Shown piece by piece: positions 23,480 through 35,383 of a DNA stretch of 64,000 bases (position 1 is the stretch's first letter; the number at the start of each line of letters is the position of its first letter). The position numbers were made by a program, and so were the translations under genes. The stretch is from Toxonevra muliebris (Eukaryota; Arthropoda; Insecta; Diptera; Pallopteridae): NCBI GenBank assembly GCA_963691655.1, contig OY829328.1, positions 82,278,400 through 82,342,399 of the forward strand. The letters run 5' to 3'. A model generated the notes under the pieces. It saw only the letters and a list, made by a program, of their open reading frames with translations, was not told where the DNA came from and ran no database searches.

Positions 23480-23572
23480 AGAGCTGACCATGTCAAATTG
23501 GACAATTTCATATAGGAAATTCTTTTTTCTCTCTCTTTGAGTGGGAAGATGACATAGTGAAAACCAAGCAAT
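23480..23572. mobile_element. Related MITE, one end worn
   Basis: The right end, reverse complement TTGCTTGGTTTTCACTATGT, matches the family. The left end at 23486 (CTGACCATGTCAAATTGGAC) is diverged. It abuts the previous copy, so the two may be a tandem pair. Confidence 0.6.
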
Positions 23573-24987
23573 ATCAATAATTTTACGAAGCTCAAAAAAA
23601 AAAAGAAAGAGAAGAGCACGAGTTTATGCAGTCAAGCTTTAAGCTTTCGGAGAGGGCACAAGTTTTTAATGTATTTTCTCTCAAGTTTTATTTTTGCTAT
23701 CTCTTTGCATGAAAGTTACGAAGTGGAAGGAGGAGGAAAAGGGGGAAGAGGGGCAAAAGAGATTAAACCACTTGACACAAATTTTGATTAAAAGCATTTT
23801 CTCTCTCTCTCTCTCTCTTTGCTCTTCCTTAAGCATATTTTAAATATTGAAGCAGAAAGAAAAGTAAGAGGGATGGGGGTTCAGTCCCATTTTTATTTAC
23901 TACGTGAGAGAGGGCATGTTTTTGGTTGTAGGAGAGTAGTTATATCTGCTGTGATTTTAAGAGATTTTACATACGCACTTCTAACTCGTGTTTTTTATAT
24001 GAATTTTTTTGTCACTCTCCCGAATTGACAAATTAATATCAAATCAAAAAATCAATAAAAATTAGATCTCGAAAAAGATAAAGAAAAGAGGGGAAGAAAC
24101 ACAATAAGGATGAGAACTGGTGAGAAAATTTCTTAAATTTACGAATTTGGGAATGAAAATGATGTTCAATTTTTATGGTAATTGCTACAAAGAAGCTACA
24201 AAAATTTTCTCACTTGAAAGCCTGAACATGATACAAAATTTAATTATCCTTGAAATATCAGCATTTTTTACTATTTACACATGATTTTCCTGATATTCCA
24301 ACTATACTGAAATATAAACAAGATTCTTAGGTGTGTGTGTGTGTGTGTCATAGCATGTCGAGATATATATCTAAGTTTGAATGTATGCATGTGTGCCATG
24401 CAGGTTGGTTGGCATTTAATATCCACCTCAATTTATATAACGTCAATCTTTTGCTTTTTACTTTCAAACCAAGAGATAAACACGTAGAAGAACGTGTGCT
24501 TAAATATTTTGTAATAGCTAAACACACATACACTCACACACACACACACACAGAGAGAGGGAGAGAGACACGCACATCCATACACAAACACTGGTATTCA
24601 TGACCTCCTTTGTGTAATTTTTATAAGTTTTTTCTTTTAGAATTTTTATGCGGCATATGGAAACTTATTGCACAAAACTCAATCTCAAACTCTGTGGCGT
24701 TTTTACCTATGTCTCGCCTCGCCTTGCCTCGCTACCTCATCGTCGTCGTCATTGTAATATAATAAAATATTTTTGCCCACACACTGTGCGTAAGAAAAAC
24801 TTTAAAAGAAAATTTTAATCAAAAAGAAAAATAAAAAAAACTGGGAGAAACTAATCAAAAACGACAAGCGTAAAATTTAATTTTCTCACAACAAACAAAA
24901 AATATAAAAATATTTTCCATTGATTTATAAAAGAAAGCAAAGAAGCGGAAAACGAAATCAAAAGCGAAACGAACGAGCAACGAAAAA
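23573..24987. other. Upstream flank of Hsp10, microsatellites
   Basis: There is a CT repeat at 23800-23820, a GT repeat at 24332-24348, and a CA then GA repeat at about 24533-24570. The last 250 bases before Hsp10 include GCCTCGCCTTGCCTCG and CGTCGTCGTC words and then an A-rich 5' leader. No convincing heat-shock element or TATA box could be defined by eye. Confidence 0.6.
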
Positions 24988-25296
24988 ATGGCTGGAGTCA
25001 TCAAGAAAGTTATACCAACATTGGATCGCATTCTAGTTCGACGCCTTGAAGGGAATCATATAACAAAGGGCGGCATTGTTCTCACCGACGAGTCGGTTGA
25101 AAAAATGATGGAAGGCACTGTGGTAGCAGTGGGTCCCGGCTCGAGAAACCCTCAAAGCGGCAACTATGTACCGGTGGGTGTCCAAGAGGGTGATCGTGTT
25201 CTATTGCCCAAATATGGCGGCACCAAAGTCGAAATGGAAGATAAGAAGGAATATATAATATTTCGCGAAGCGGATATTTTGGCTAAGCTCGAATAG
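24988..25296 (+). CDS. Hsp10: 10-kDa mitochondrial chaperonin (chaperonin-10, GroES family)
   Basis: Hsp10 forms the heptameric lid of the mitochondrial Hsp60 folding chamber in the matrix. The complete 102-codon frame starts MAGVIKKVIPTLDRILVRR and ends with the family-typical DILAKLE. The mobile loop that docks on Hsp60 spans about residues 20-36 and carries the hydrophobic tripeptide IVL at 30-32. VVAVGPGSRNP (45-55) and EGDRVLLPKYGGTKVE (67-82) are the conserved beta-barrel segments. Length equals the usual 101-103. The start has an A-rich leader with A at -3 and G at +4, and no upstream in-frame extension is plausible. There is no intron in the coding part. From memory of Drosophila, the residues VIKKVIP and LLPKYGGTKV with EDK.EY fit the CG9920-like paralogue better than CG11267, but this is unverified. 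It reads opposite to the igl exon, 7.3 kb away. Intact and very probably functional. Confidence 0.96.
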   Translation: MAGVIKKVIPTLDRILVRRLEGNHITKGGIVLTDESVEKMMEGTVVAVGPGSRNPQSGNYVPVGVQEGDRVLLPKYGGTKVEMEDKKEYIIFREADILAKLE

Positions 25297-25471
25297 TTTC
25301 ACTGGTTTATAGTGAAAAAATTATGGTTGTTGTTATGGCGGATTTTTATTTAATTTTTTTTTTTTTGAGTTTTCCTCTCTTATTTCCTTTGTCCCGGAAG
25401 ACGGCGGTGGATTCCTGTAATTGTTTTCTTTTTTTACGGTGTAATTGTAAACTTGAATACTTGAATTGAAT

Positions 25472-25477
25472 AATAAA
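25472..25477 (+). promoter_or_regulatory. Polyadenylation signal AATAAA for Hsp10
   Basis: AATAAA lies about 175 bases after the Hsp10 stop codon, followed within 25-40 bases by T/G-rich sequence (TCGTTTGCAATAATTTT), a normal arrangement for a 3' end. Confidence 0.65.
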
Positions 25478-25499
25478 CATAAAATAATCGTTTGCAATA

Positions 25500-28400
25500 A
25501 TTTTAAAAATTTTCTTTTATTGCAAATTGTTTGAGTGTGTGGAATGGAAGCAGAATCTTAATACTTTACCGTCGATCTCAAAGGCGACCTTGATTAGCTA
25601 AAGCCTTTTTGGTTTGAGTCTTAATTACACAAAGTAAGGATTAGCTGAGAAGCTGAAAGCAACAACATGCTCAAATTTTTATAAGAGTACAAGTGAAATG
25701 AATATATATCTGTACAGAATACAACTGACTGGCTGTGTTTATATATGAGATGCTCTCAGCCTCTTATACGAGAAACTGAGACGAACAGAGAGCTTGACAT
25801 TCATTGAATAAACACTTCGGGGTGATGATACAAAATGAAAAAATAACCGTTTTCAATCGTTCCGCTCCGACTGGAATTAAGAGATCAGCAGTATTGGGAA
25901 TGAGAGCAAGAAATGTGATATTGTATACATAGGCACAATAAGGAGACTTTTGCGTACCCTAATAACGGAACACCAAGCAGACTTAAAAAGAGAAAAAACA
26001 ACAACAGCACTAATACAACATATATCAGAAAAACACAACACTGCAAATTTCAGGCAAGAACAAATATTAGAGAAAGAGAAAGAGAAGAGAACACAAAATA
26101 CGCACTAGAGAGCCTACACATACAACCAAAGAAGACAAAGACAATATAAGCGGTAGTTACAGTGTGGGCAATCCGAAATATTCGATGATAAAAATTTTAC
26201 ATGCATTGTAAAGTTTTTCGTGGTTTTTTGTTTTTTGATGTGTAACTATATTTTAATTTTTATAAATATTAAATAATTGCTTAACTACATATGTTTAATT
26301 GCATATTAAAAATATTGACCAGAAAGCCTATTATCTTAACAAATTTTTAAATACATAAATTGGTTTAGTACTATAGAAAACTCAAAATGCTCGGTATTTC
26401 TTATTCATTCACAGTACAACAGTAAATTTTAAATGGTGAATGAATAAATTTTTCAAATGTATTTCAAGGTCTGGTATTTATGCAATTTTTAATTTCAGTG
26501 TAAAATACCTTGATATCAAAAACTTTCTACTTTTCCGTACCTTTCATTTTCTGAAAACTTCTTAAAAGTTCTAAAAGTGTTAAAGAGGAGAAAGAAAAAC
26601 AGAAAGAAGAAAAGTGTTAAGAGTGTCAAATTCTTAACACTTTACCTTAATGAGTCTCATTTGGAAATATATATGAAAATAGTCAAGATACGTAGGCTTT
26701 AAGACAGTATGTTTACAACTATAAAAACATACATGCCTGACATATTCATGTACGAGTATGTATGTAGTTTTATGAATACTGAATACTTATAACAACCTTG
26801 TATAACTTTTTACATATGTTTCTCATATTTAGTATATGAAAAAGCATACACTCATGCCACTCAAATGAGCTTCGCCTTTTTCGTCTTTTTCAACTGGTTC
26901 ATTTTCTTCTTCTTTCTCTTCTACAACTTTTTATGTTTCTCTAACTTAACATGGCTAAGTGACATTTTTGTAATTAGTTACTTGCTTTTTATGCGTTATA
27001 TTAGATCCAGAATGAGGTAGGTAGGTACTTTTAAGAATATGTTTAAAAAAATACATAGGTACAATACAAGTGTAGATGACTAACAAATAGAGATATGTAG
27101 GTAAAAAAGTAAATGAGTTAAAATATCTAACACATCCATGGCGGTGTAATAAGAAGAACCAATCAGAAGGCAGCTCCCTTTTGAGGCTCTTATTCTACAT
27201 CATGGCAGAATTATAACAGCAGCGTCAACTCCTTTTTTCTCTTCTTTAATTTTTTTATCTATGGACAGACTCTTTGTTTCAGTATTGGTTATCCCCATGT
27301 ATTTGTTCTTGTATTTTTGATATTTCTTGCTCTTTATAGCAACAAAGCAGTTTATTGTTACTGTTTTATTGTACTTGTTGTAATGCTGCTACCACCTGTT
27401 ATAATTCTGCCATGTTCCCTATGAAACCCAAAAGCACGGTTGCATTTTTCTTTACTTTGCAATGTTGTTCTTTTAGTAAAACATGTGAATATATAAATAT
27501 AAATAGATAAGATTTATACTATCAATTGAAAAAGTGAATAGTCATGATAATGCATGTTTCCAGCTATTTATTACCAAATACTTTATACTACTAACTCAAC
27601 TGACACATGAAAGTAAATTAAAAAGCTGACAATGAGTTGAAATTTTGTTTGCTTAACTAAGCACAAAGTGAAATTAAATAAGTTCATCAAAACTGAAAAA
27701 GAATTTTTAACTAAGTAAAAGAAATAAAATTTTAGAGAATGTAGAGTTTAGTAGGGTCATGAACTGGTACTTTTATTTGTGACGTAAAAATAAGAAATAC
27801 TTAACTTGAGACAACACGACATGACAGCCAACAACTTTTATGTACTAAATGTACCTATACATTTACCCCGGCTAAACTATGTCAAACTTGAAACAATTTT
27901 TCTTCCTTTCACTTTCAGTTTCAGCTTTTTGCTCTTTTTGTTGTGTTTTTCGCATACATAAAATACGCGAAAAATAGCAATGAAATAGAACGAAACAAAA
28001 TGCATGTCAAATACACGCGAATAAAACTTTGATATACAATATTCGGAAAAAAAAGAATGAAAAACTTTTTTCAACCTTTTGCCATACTTACAAAGAACAT
28101 GAAATGGGAGGTAGACTATTTATAATTGATGGGATTTATATGTCTGGGACTTTTATTTCACCTTTTTTACATTTTTATATAGGAGTGGAGCTCTATAGTT
28201 TTTACATTTTTTAATTTTGTTATTTCTACTTATTTAAAAAATAAAAAAATAAAAACACGTAAAATATTAAACGCAAGTGAAAGTGATTTATGTTGCATGC
28301 ATGCAAGTTACACCGTAAAATTTAATTTGTATACTAAGTATTTTCAATTTAGTCATTTTGGTGTGTTCATTTCAGTATTAAGTTTGAACCCTTGACCTCT

Positions 28401-30393
28401 CAATTTACATACTAACTAACTTTATAAAGGGGAAATATTAAATTAAGTACATTAATATTTTTTGAAGTACTTTTTGTAAGACTTTATTTCATAACGAGTA
28501 TTGATCAAGTCGCTTAAAGAACGATATCGCTCAGATTATAATTGCAGAAATAAACTCAGTCAATATTCCAAGCCATTTTGCAGTCAGTTGCGATAGAGAG
28601 CTACCAGAAAAGAAAAGGAACGAAAAGAGAAATGTATTTTTTAGTTACAGCAAAAGAGAACCAGAAAAATTTGAGTGCGAAGAGAGCAAAAATAGTGTCT
28701 CTGTATACACTGTTGTTGTGATGACTACACATATACGTCCTTTAAGCCTGTTACACATTATTTAATGAAAAATAGTGAGATGTTTGGTGAAAAAATAAGA
28801 AAAGAGAAAATAAAATGCCTGGGTAACGGTTTGAAGTCCGCAGTGAGTTTATAAATACAATTTATAAATACAATTTATAAATACAAGAGAGGCTAACTCT
28901 CATAGAAACCTACAAGCATGCATTTGTACAGTAGAAATCGTTGTTGTTTTTAATTGCCTTCGTGAAGTTATAACGGAGTATGTTTCATTAAAGACTGCAG
29001 CAACAAGCGACATCTGTATATTTGTATTCGTTCTTCTGCGTGTTTCTGCACTCCTCTACGCTCTCTTTACATCATTTTGCTCTTTTCTGCTCTCACTTCG
29101 CTCTTTCTCTTTTTGCTGCTTGTAAAATTAGTAATAGTACCTAATACGACTGCAACTACAAATAAAGTCGTGGATATATGCAGTGTTTGTAGCTCTACGT
29201 GCATCTATGTAGTGTTTGTAGCTCTTAGAGTAATATTTTTAGCAAGAAGAAAAACAAAAACAAATTTTGCATGAAATAATGATTTTATCTCTTTAGAGCA
29301 AGTCATAAAAAAACAACAACAAGAACAAAAGCTACATTGAGGCTGAATTCTTTAAGGCACAAAAACTTGCTCTTCTTTTCCTTTACTGTACAAAAACAAT
29401 TTAGAGATAATTTTAGATATGATTTCATATATTTATTCAAATAAATAATAAAAACATAATATCAAAACCAATATTTGCAATCAAAATTAATTAAACAATT
29501 AACTCATAAATACATACACTTTATATCTACATATCAATAATATTGACACAATTTTAATAAAAAAAAATCTCAACTAGTTATAACTGATAAATATTACTGC
29601 ACATGAGTTTCATTTGAGTGCATAGAACATTATTAAAATTGGAAATATATAGTCAATTTCCAAAGAAAATAGCAAAAATTGACTTTAATAAACTATAAAA
29701 ACAATTATGAATAATAATGAGAAATAAATAAATCATCATTAAAATGCAAAATAATGAATTTGATTAAAATATATATTTTTGTTTATACATATATATGCAT
29801 TTTAAGTGAAGAAGCTATAACATTACTGTTGCCAAACATTTCTATTATTATTTAACACATACGCATATTCACAGATCTACACTCATGTATTCATTTAGAA
29901 AACATAACAAGTTTACTATTAAATGGCAAATAATGCCATAATACAATACAAAAACACACACATTAATACACAAAAAAGAAACTAAGGAAATCCTTTTATG
30001 CCATCAACGTTCAACGTTAACTGAGTTTATTAGCATAGAAAGAGGAAACATTTTTGAAATTAGTACGAGGCTAAAATGTCATGGATGTCAGAGTAGAGTA
30101 CATACCACCAACAACAACAATAGAGCTGCCTAACTGTCATAATTTTAGTTTATATTGTGTGCAATATACATACATACAAATGCACACGCATATATTCAAT
30201 ACATAAATATTAACATACATACTCTCTATAAAACACACACATCGTAAAATTTAATTATGTCGAACACGCACCCATGATTTGAAGGTACCCAGCAAATAGA
30301 GATACTCCGCATTTGAATACATACACACACATCCATACAAATAAAAGCAACTACACTCAGAGAAAAGTGTTTTTTTTTGTTTGTTTTTAAGAT
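25500..30393. other. AT-rich DNA downstream of Hsp10, no gene seen
   Basis: No exon or RNA gene is recognised in about 4.9 kb. Small features are a 13-bp unit (TTTATAAATACAA) repeated three times at 28848-28886 and a short duplication around GCAGTGTTTGTAGCTC at 29180-29225. If igl has 3' exons below 32623 this could be igl intron, but no such exon was found. Confidence 0.6.
28848..28886 (+). repeat. 13-bp tandem repeat, three perfect units
   Basis: TTTATAAATACAA occurs three times head to tail without mismatch. Confidence 0.95.
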
Positions 30394-30477
30394 GAATTCA
30401 CCGACTGAGTGCCGTACTCTTTTTTCAGTTTTTTTTTTATATGAAGTTTTTACGCTCTCAATTTAAAACTATGAGTT
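30394..30477 (+). repeat. Hairpin-repeat family copy
   Basis: GAATTCACCGACTGAGTGCC, CTCTTTTTTCAG, TTTATATGAAGTTTTTACGC and TCTCAATTTAAA occur in the same order as in the copies at 15086-16229 and (reverse complement) 48411-48895. This is a short, single, uninterrupted copy and serves as an empty-site reference for the hAT insertion. Confidence 0.75.
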
Positions 30478-32621
30478 TTATGACTTTTTCCAGATATAGA
30501 AAGTGACGATGACAATTGAATGACTTTTATAGAGTTCTCCGATTCCGATTATATTAATTTCTTTCAGTGCACCATCTAGTGGCACTAACAACTGCTCCCA
30601 CTTGTACAATGCTTTTAAAAAATCACAACACAACCGAAATACAACAATGCCAAAAATATTAAAATTTTCATATTATATTTTAGCTTAGGTGGGGTTAAAT
30701 TGTTAATTGTCTGTGTATGCATATGTATGCATAAGTGTTAGTATTCACTCATGTGCAAATTGACAGGTTATAGCTTTAGTTTGGTTTGGCTTGGCTCTAA
30801 ATTTTTATGGTTTACCTAACAACTAATGTTACTGAAAGTGAAAGTGGCAAGGTTAATCGATATCCATGTAAGCAAAGGTAAATGTTGATATACATGCATA
30901 CACACAAGTGTATGTTTGTATTTGTGTATATGCATATGAAAAATTTATTGAATATATATGAGAAAATAAATTGCTATGTTATTTCCAATAATATTTTGCA
31001 TGCATGTAGCACATACAAAGGTACGGATGTGTATTGAGATTGGTTGTAAAAGGTAATAATAAGTTAATATTTATGACTAACTATATGTTAGGAAAATTCG
31101 AATTTTTTATTAGATTTACAGCGTGAAACTCGGTGTACATGTTATGGATGGCATGGCATAACATGAGCGTGACTTTTGTTAGTTTTACCAATATCGCATT
31201 AACTCGCAGCAAATTCAATTTATTATTAATTTTCTGAGAATTATTTGAAGTTCTCACAACTGGATATTGGATTGGATATTTTAGCTATTGCTTTTTAAAA
31301 TTTATATTCTTTTTTTTTTTTTGTTTGACTTGTTTATAAAAGTAAACAACACATAGTTGCAAATGCAAGAGGATTAAAAAGTTACGAAAGGGAGAGGTTT
31401 CCCTCAAAGTGCACTCTGTTTTGAGTATATTTATTTGGTTTTCCATAATTTCAATGCATATTTTAATTGTTTTTCATTTTTCATCTTGTTCCGTTGTGGG
31501 GAACTCTGAACAGAGAGAGAGAGAGAGACATTACTGCCCGATTTCTCTCACCGATTTTCTGTTTGTTGAATGGAAGACGAATGTGAACGAGTCAAAATCG
31601 GCTGTGCCAACGATTTTACACCGATTTTTGACGTTTGCCTTTTACAAGTTTTGCATCTCTGTTTCACTCATGTGAAACAAATAATAAAGAAGCAATAGAA
31701 ATACAAAAATGGTCGGTCCGAATCGTTCTGTATAAAAGCTCTCGACGACGATGGAACACGATAACAAAAGAGAATATGTAAAAGTCGCAAGAAAAACCGG
31801 GCACAAATCCGTATGTGTAAAAGCAGACGAACCAAACCATACTGAACTCTCAATGAGAGATGTAAATTAAGAAGACGAGCGGTTACATTAACGATCGCAC
31901 TCATGTATGGAGAGCAAGTTAATATTAAAGAGAGTAAGTGCGAGAGCACACAGTTAAATATAATGACATTTCATTTAAATACAAGACACAGCGATTGTAG
32001 TTTGGTCGAAGAACAACATTTCAATGACCAAAGTACATTGAGTGTGAACTTGAAAAGTTGGGAACTTTATCATGTTATTCAAAGAAAAATTTTTTTAAAG
32101 TTGAAAGTTTAAAACTATAAAACCATACAACAGCTTGTATTTTAAATTGCAAACTTTCCCGCATAACATAAACAAACAAGTACACACAGGGTATAAAAAC
32201 TTTCACAATCGCTAGTAATTTCTCAGAAAATTCTTAAAACCTACGAATTTCTACATTTACACCAACAATTGTATGACATTTTGTTATTTTCTTTATAAGT
32301 TTTTCTTTCCACTTTGCAGTTGCCAAAGCAACATCAATAACATTACAACGCATAGCTGTCAAGGCAGCGTTGGCTGACGGACTAACTGTCTGACTGACAA
32401 CAAAATATAAAAAATATCACAATCATAATCAAAATGTCGGCGGTACCAAATCGTGTGACATTGCATTCTCTTTTATCAAATACAAAATGGCAGAGTGTTG
32501 TGTTAATGCCAGTGTCAGGGCCAGTGTTGCCAACGTTATGCTATGAAATGCTAAATCTTTTGTTAGTTTTTGACACCTCTACTCTACTCTGGTATTCTCT
32601 TATTTCATTTCTCTCACACTT
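30478..32621. other. AT-rich DNA, no gene seen; GA repeat near 31512
   Basis: There is a short GA repeat at 31512-31528. A patch at 31690-31930 is less AT-rich and holds GTATAAAAGCTCTCGACG, a TATA-like word, but no transcript start can be argued. Directly below the igl exon this is the presumed downstream intron. Confidence 0.55.
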
Positions 32622-32623
32622 AC

Positions 32624-32851
32624 CTTTGTCATTGGGATCGAATTCAGCTTCCAATTCTGCTTTGGTCGGTTCCGCCGCTGCAGCAGCGGCGGCAGCTGCG
32701 GCGGCTGCTGTTGACGCCGCACCATTCTTATTGGCAGCGGCTGCACCGGCAGCAGCAGCAGCAGTTGGAGTAGTTTTGGTTTCACTTTTTTTCATGGTGT
32801 TTCTAACTTTGTGACCTCTAAAAACGGCTTGGATTTTTGTAGCAGCTTTGG
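32624..32851 (-). CDS. igl: igloo internal exon with IQ calmodulin-binding motif (partial gene)
   Basis: This is one exon of igloo, the fly neuronal GAP-43/neurogranin-like PKC-substrate protein that binds calmodulin through IQ motifs. On the minus strand an acceptor CAG (AG at 32853-32852) precedes sequence reading KAATKIQAVFRGHKVRNT, a textbook IQ motif (IQxxxRGxxxR). Next comes MKKSETKTTPT, alanine blocks of 5 and 4 split by glycine, NKNGAAST, a run of 12 alanines, then EPTKAELEAEFDPNDK. It ends in a perfect donor AAG|GTAAGT (GT at 32623-32622). The exon is 228 bp, phase 1 at both ends, so it is frame-neutral and could be skipped. The alanine run uses mixed GCN codons and is not a pure trinucleotide repeat. 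The apparent methionine start at 32795 is internal to the exon. No other igl exon was found in the window; the gene must extend beyond it or use small exons I missed. Confidence 0.88.
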
Positions 32852-35251
32852 CTGTAATTAAAGAGAAGAGAATAAATAAAATTGATTAAAAACTGTTGTG
32901 AACTTTAAAACAAGAAAAACAACAATAAAAATGTAGAAGAAAAATCAAAATGGTAGTAAAGTAAATTTCATTTCCAAGTCCGTTGCTGTTGTTGATATTT
33001 GTGGAAAAAACTTTATATTAAAATTTTTTATTATGGGTGTACTCAATAGTAGTTGAAAATTTATAAATTTTTTTTTTTTTTTTGGTTCTTGTTGTCACTC
33101 CGAGCCGTTTGCCTCAGTTATTGTTGCTGAAATTGAGGCGTGAAGGCTTTTGCATTTTTAATGCACTTTTGAAAAGTCCTGCCGCATGGACAAACCAAAG
33201 GAGACTTTTTTTCCGATAGTTATTTTTTTTTATTTAAAAACAAAGTAGTTACTACATTTTTTACTTTTTAATTTTACTTTTCATGAAGTGTTTGGCTTCT
33301 TATTTTTTTTTTGTTGTAGTGGTAGCTATCGCTTCTGCTTTTTATGCAATTGATATTTTAAAAATTTAAAATCCCTTTGGGGCGATGTGCGGCATGTGTT
33401 AATTGTGCATTGTTTTTAATTGAGCTTGAGTATTGATTTTTACTTTGTACTTTTTTTCCAAGGTTTTCTTGCATTTACCTTTTTTCAATTAAGCATATTT
33501 TATTAATACTGAGGTGTTCTTAGATTTTAAGTAACACGTAACACAATTGCTATTTCAAATACTGAGCATTGGATGAAACAAGATTTACTAAGAATTAAGT
33601 AATTTGTTAGAAGAAACTCGACTGACATGTAGATATTCTACAGTCACATATTTACATTTGCATATATGAAAATTAAATGTATATGTTAATGCTGTTTCTT
33701 TTTACTCTTGATAAATAGATCCGTTATTTCCTATAATATTTGTTGTTATTTTTCAGTGTCATTTCAATATTGCTCAAAGAGTGAATAAAAGCACATTTTG
33801 GAGAGACCACTAACAGTTGTTGTTGTTTTATATCCATTATCGATATACTTGTGGGTGAGAAACCAATACAACTATTTAAAAGAGAGACTATAAATGCAGC
33901 CTTTGATAAATGTACACCAACAAAATATAAAGAAATGAGTATCTGGACAGTGAGAGTGGAATTTCACTCACACTGTAATGCTTTTCTTCTGATAAATTTA
34001 CAACAACAACACGCAAAATAAATGAGTAACTGAGCTACGACAGTTGATCTCTCTCTCTCTTCAAGAGCAATCATCATTGAGGTATTTATTTTCAAGTCCC
34101 AAAACATCTTTTTCCCTTGAATCCAACAATAAAATAAGTATTTTTTCTCGACTTTTTCGTAAAAAAATGCTTAAAAATGTTGTAAAATATTTATCTTCAA
34201 ATATTCCTAAGCAGTAATTTGTACTCACAATAACTTTTCTTCCAGATTTAAATTTCTTTAAAGATTGTCTTTTAAAAAGATTTTTTCACAAATATTTTTA
34301 AAGTTAAATTACCTAATCTATTTAATGCAATGTTTTTTCAATAGGACAACCCCCACACATACCACCCACCCTTACAAGGAAATACAGCTTTCCTTCAAAT
34401 AAAGGTCGCTTTGGCCTTTACTAAGATGTCATCAGTTTCATGTATACATTCTCCCTTCTTGTCATCATTCCCTTATGCCTGCCATCAAACTGCTAAGTAA
34501 TCTACTTATGTTGTATATAATCATTTTCCTCATTATCACAGCGACCGGGATGTAGAGAGCATTCGTCCCTTTTATTTATTTAAATATTCACAAACAGAAA
34601 GATGAAAATTTACTTAAAATTGTTTATTTTATAAGTTCAGCACCCTATCTCACACAAATATTTAATAATGAGATTTTTAAACAAAAATATGCATAAAAAA
34701 TTAAAAAAGGTTTAAAAACTTATTTATTTTCTATTAATTAAGGGCATAAGTTTTGTTGAAAAAGTAAAGTATAAAGTTACAAAAAGTACTAAAATTTGTT
34801 ATGCTGAAGCTTTTCAATGAAAAGTTTGTTAATTTAAAATAATAATTCACTTTATATTAGAAAAATATTTTAAGGTTAGGTGGTTAGGTTTAGAGGGATG
34901 TGCTCAGAAAAAAATTGAACGTCCACGGGAGCCAAAAGTTTGGTCCATTATGTTGTCCCTATATTTTAAGGTTATAAACACAAAGTCTGAATTATGGGAA
35001 ATACAATCGCTCTCAATTCTCGTTGTTGTCCGAAGAAAGTGAAATTAATTAACAATAGCAACAGTAAACGAGATCTGTAAATTTTCTTAGTTCTTCTTCT
35101 TTTTTTTTCTCTTTGGATTTCGCTCTTTTCTGCTCTCCTTCTCTCTCTCTCTCTCTTAAATACGTCTTTTAAATTGTTCTTTCACTTCTGAGTCATAATT
35201 GTCAAAACTCAGAATAGATGGGAATATTACAAAAAAAATGTCCCGCTAAGT
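32852..35251. other. Presumed igl intron, AT-rich
   Basis: This sequence is upstream of the igl exon on the minus strand. It starts with the acceptor AG and a modest pyrimidine tract. It contains poly-T runs, a CT microsatellite at 34049-34062 and 35129-35157, and a weakly SINE-tail-like patch (GGTTAGGTGGTTAGGTTTAG) at about 34875. No further exon was found. Confidence 0.55.
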
Positions 35252-35383
35252 TTGCTCTCAGACGAGTCTTCTGAAACTGTCAAATGTGAAGCCAAGACGA
35301 GGGCGACGAAAGAGGATTCGTGTTTTTCTCTCTCTCGTCGCTCCATCACATTTAATAATTTTAAGAGACCAGTCTGAGAGCAA
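35252..35383. mobile_element. Small MITE with TTGCTCTCAGAC ends
   Basis: TTGCTCTCAGAC at 35252 pairs with its reverse complement ending at 35383. The homology continues inwards as GTCTTCT / GTCTCTT, AAATGTGA / AAATGTGA and GACGAG / GACGAG. The whole unit is about 132 bp and can fold as one imperfect hairpin. It lies in the presumed igl intron. Confidence 0.7.

Noticed and set aside
24600..24987. Heat-shock elements upstream of Hsp10
   Set aside because: Single GAA and TTC words occur, as expected in this composition, but no array of three properly spaced inverted units was found.
32434..32814. Plus-strand 126-codon alanine-rich frame
   Set aside because: It is the antisense shadow of the igl exon; the GCN-rich tract reads as alanine or leucine in several frames. 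The minus strand has the IQ motif and splice sites.
34875..34965. Possible decayed SINE (GGTTAGGTGGTTAGG)
   Set aside because: It resembles the tail of the SINE at 51440-51758 only over short words, with no head and no target duplication.
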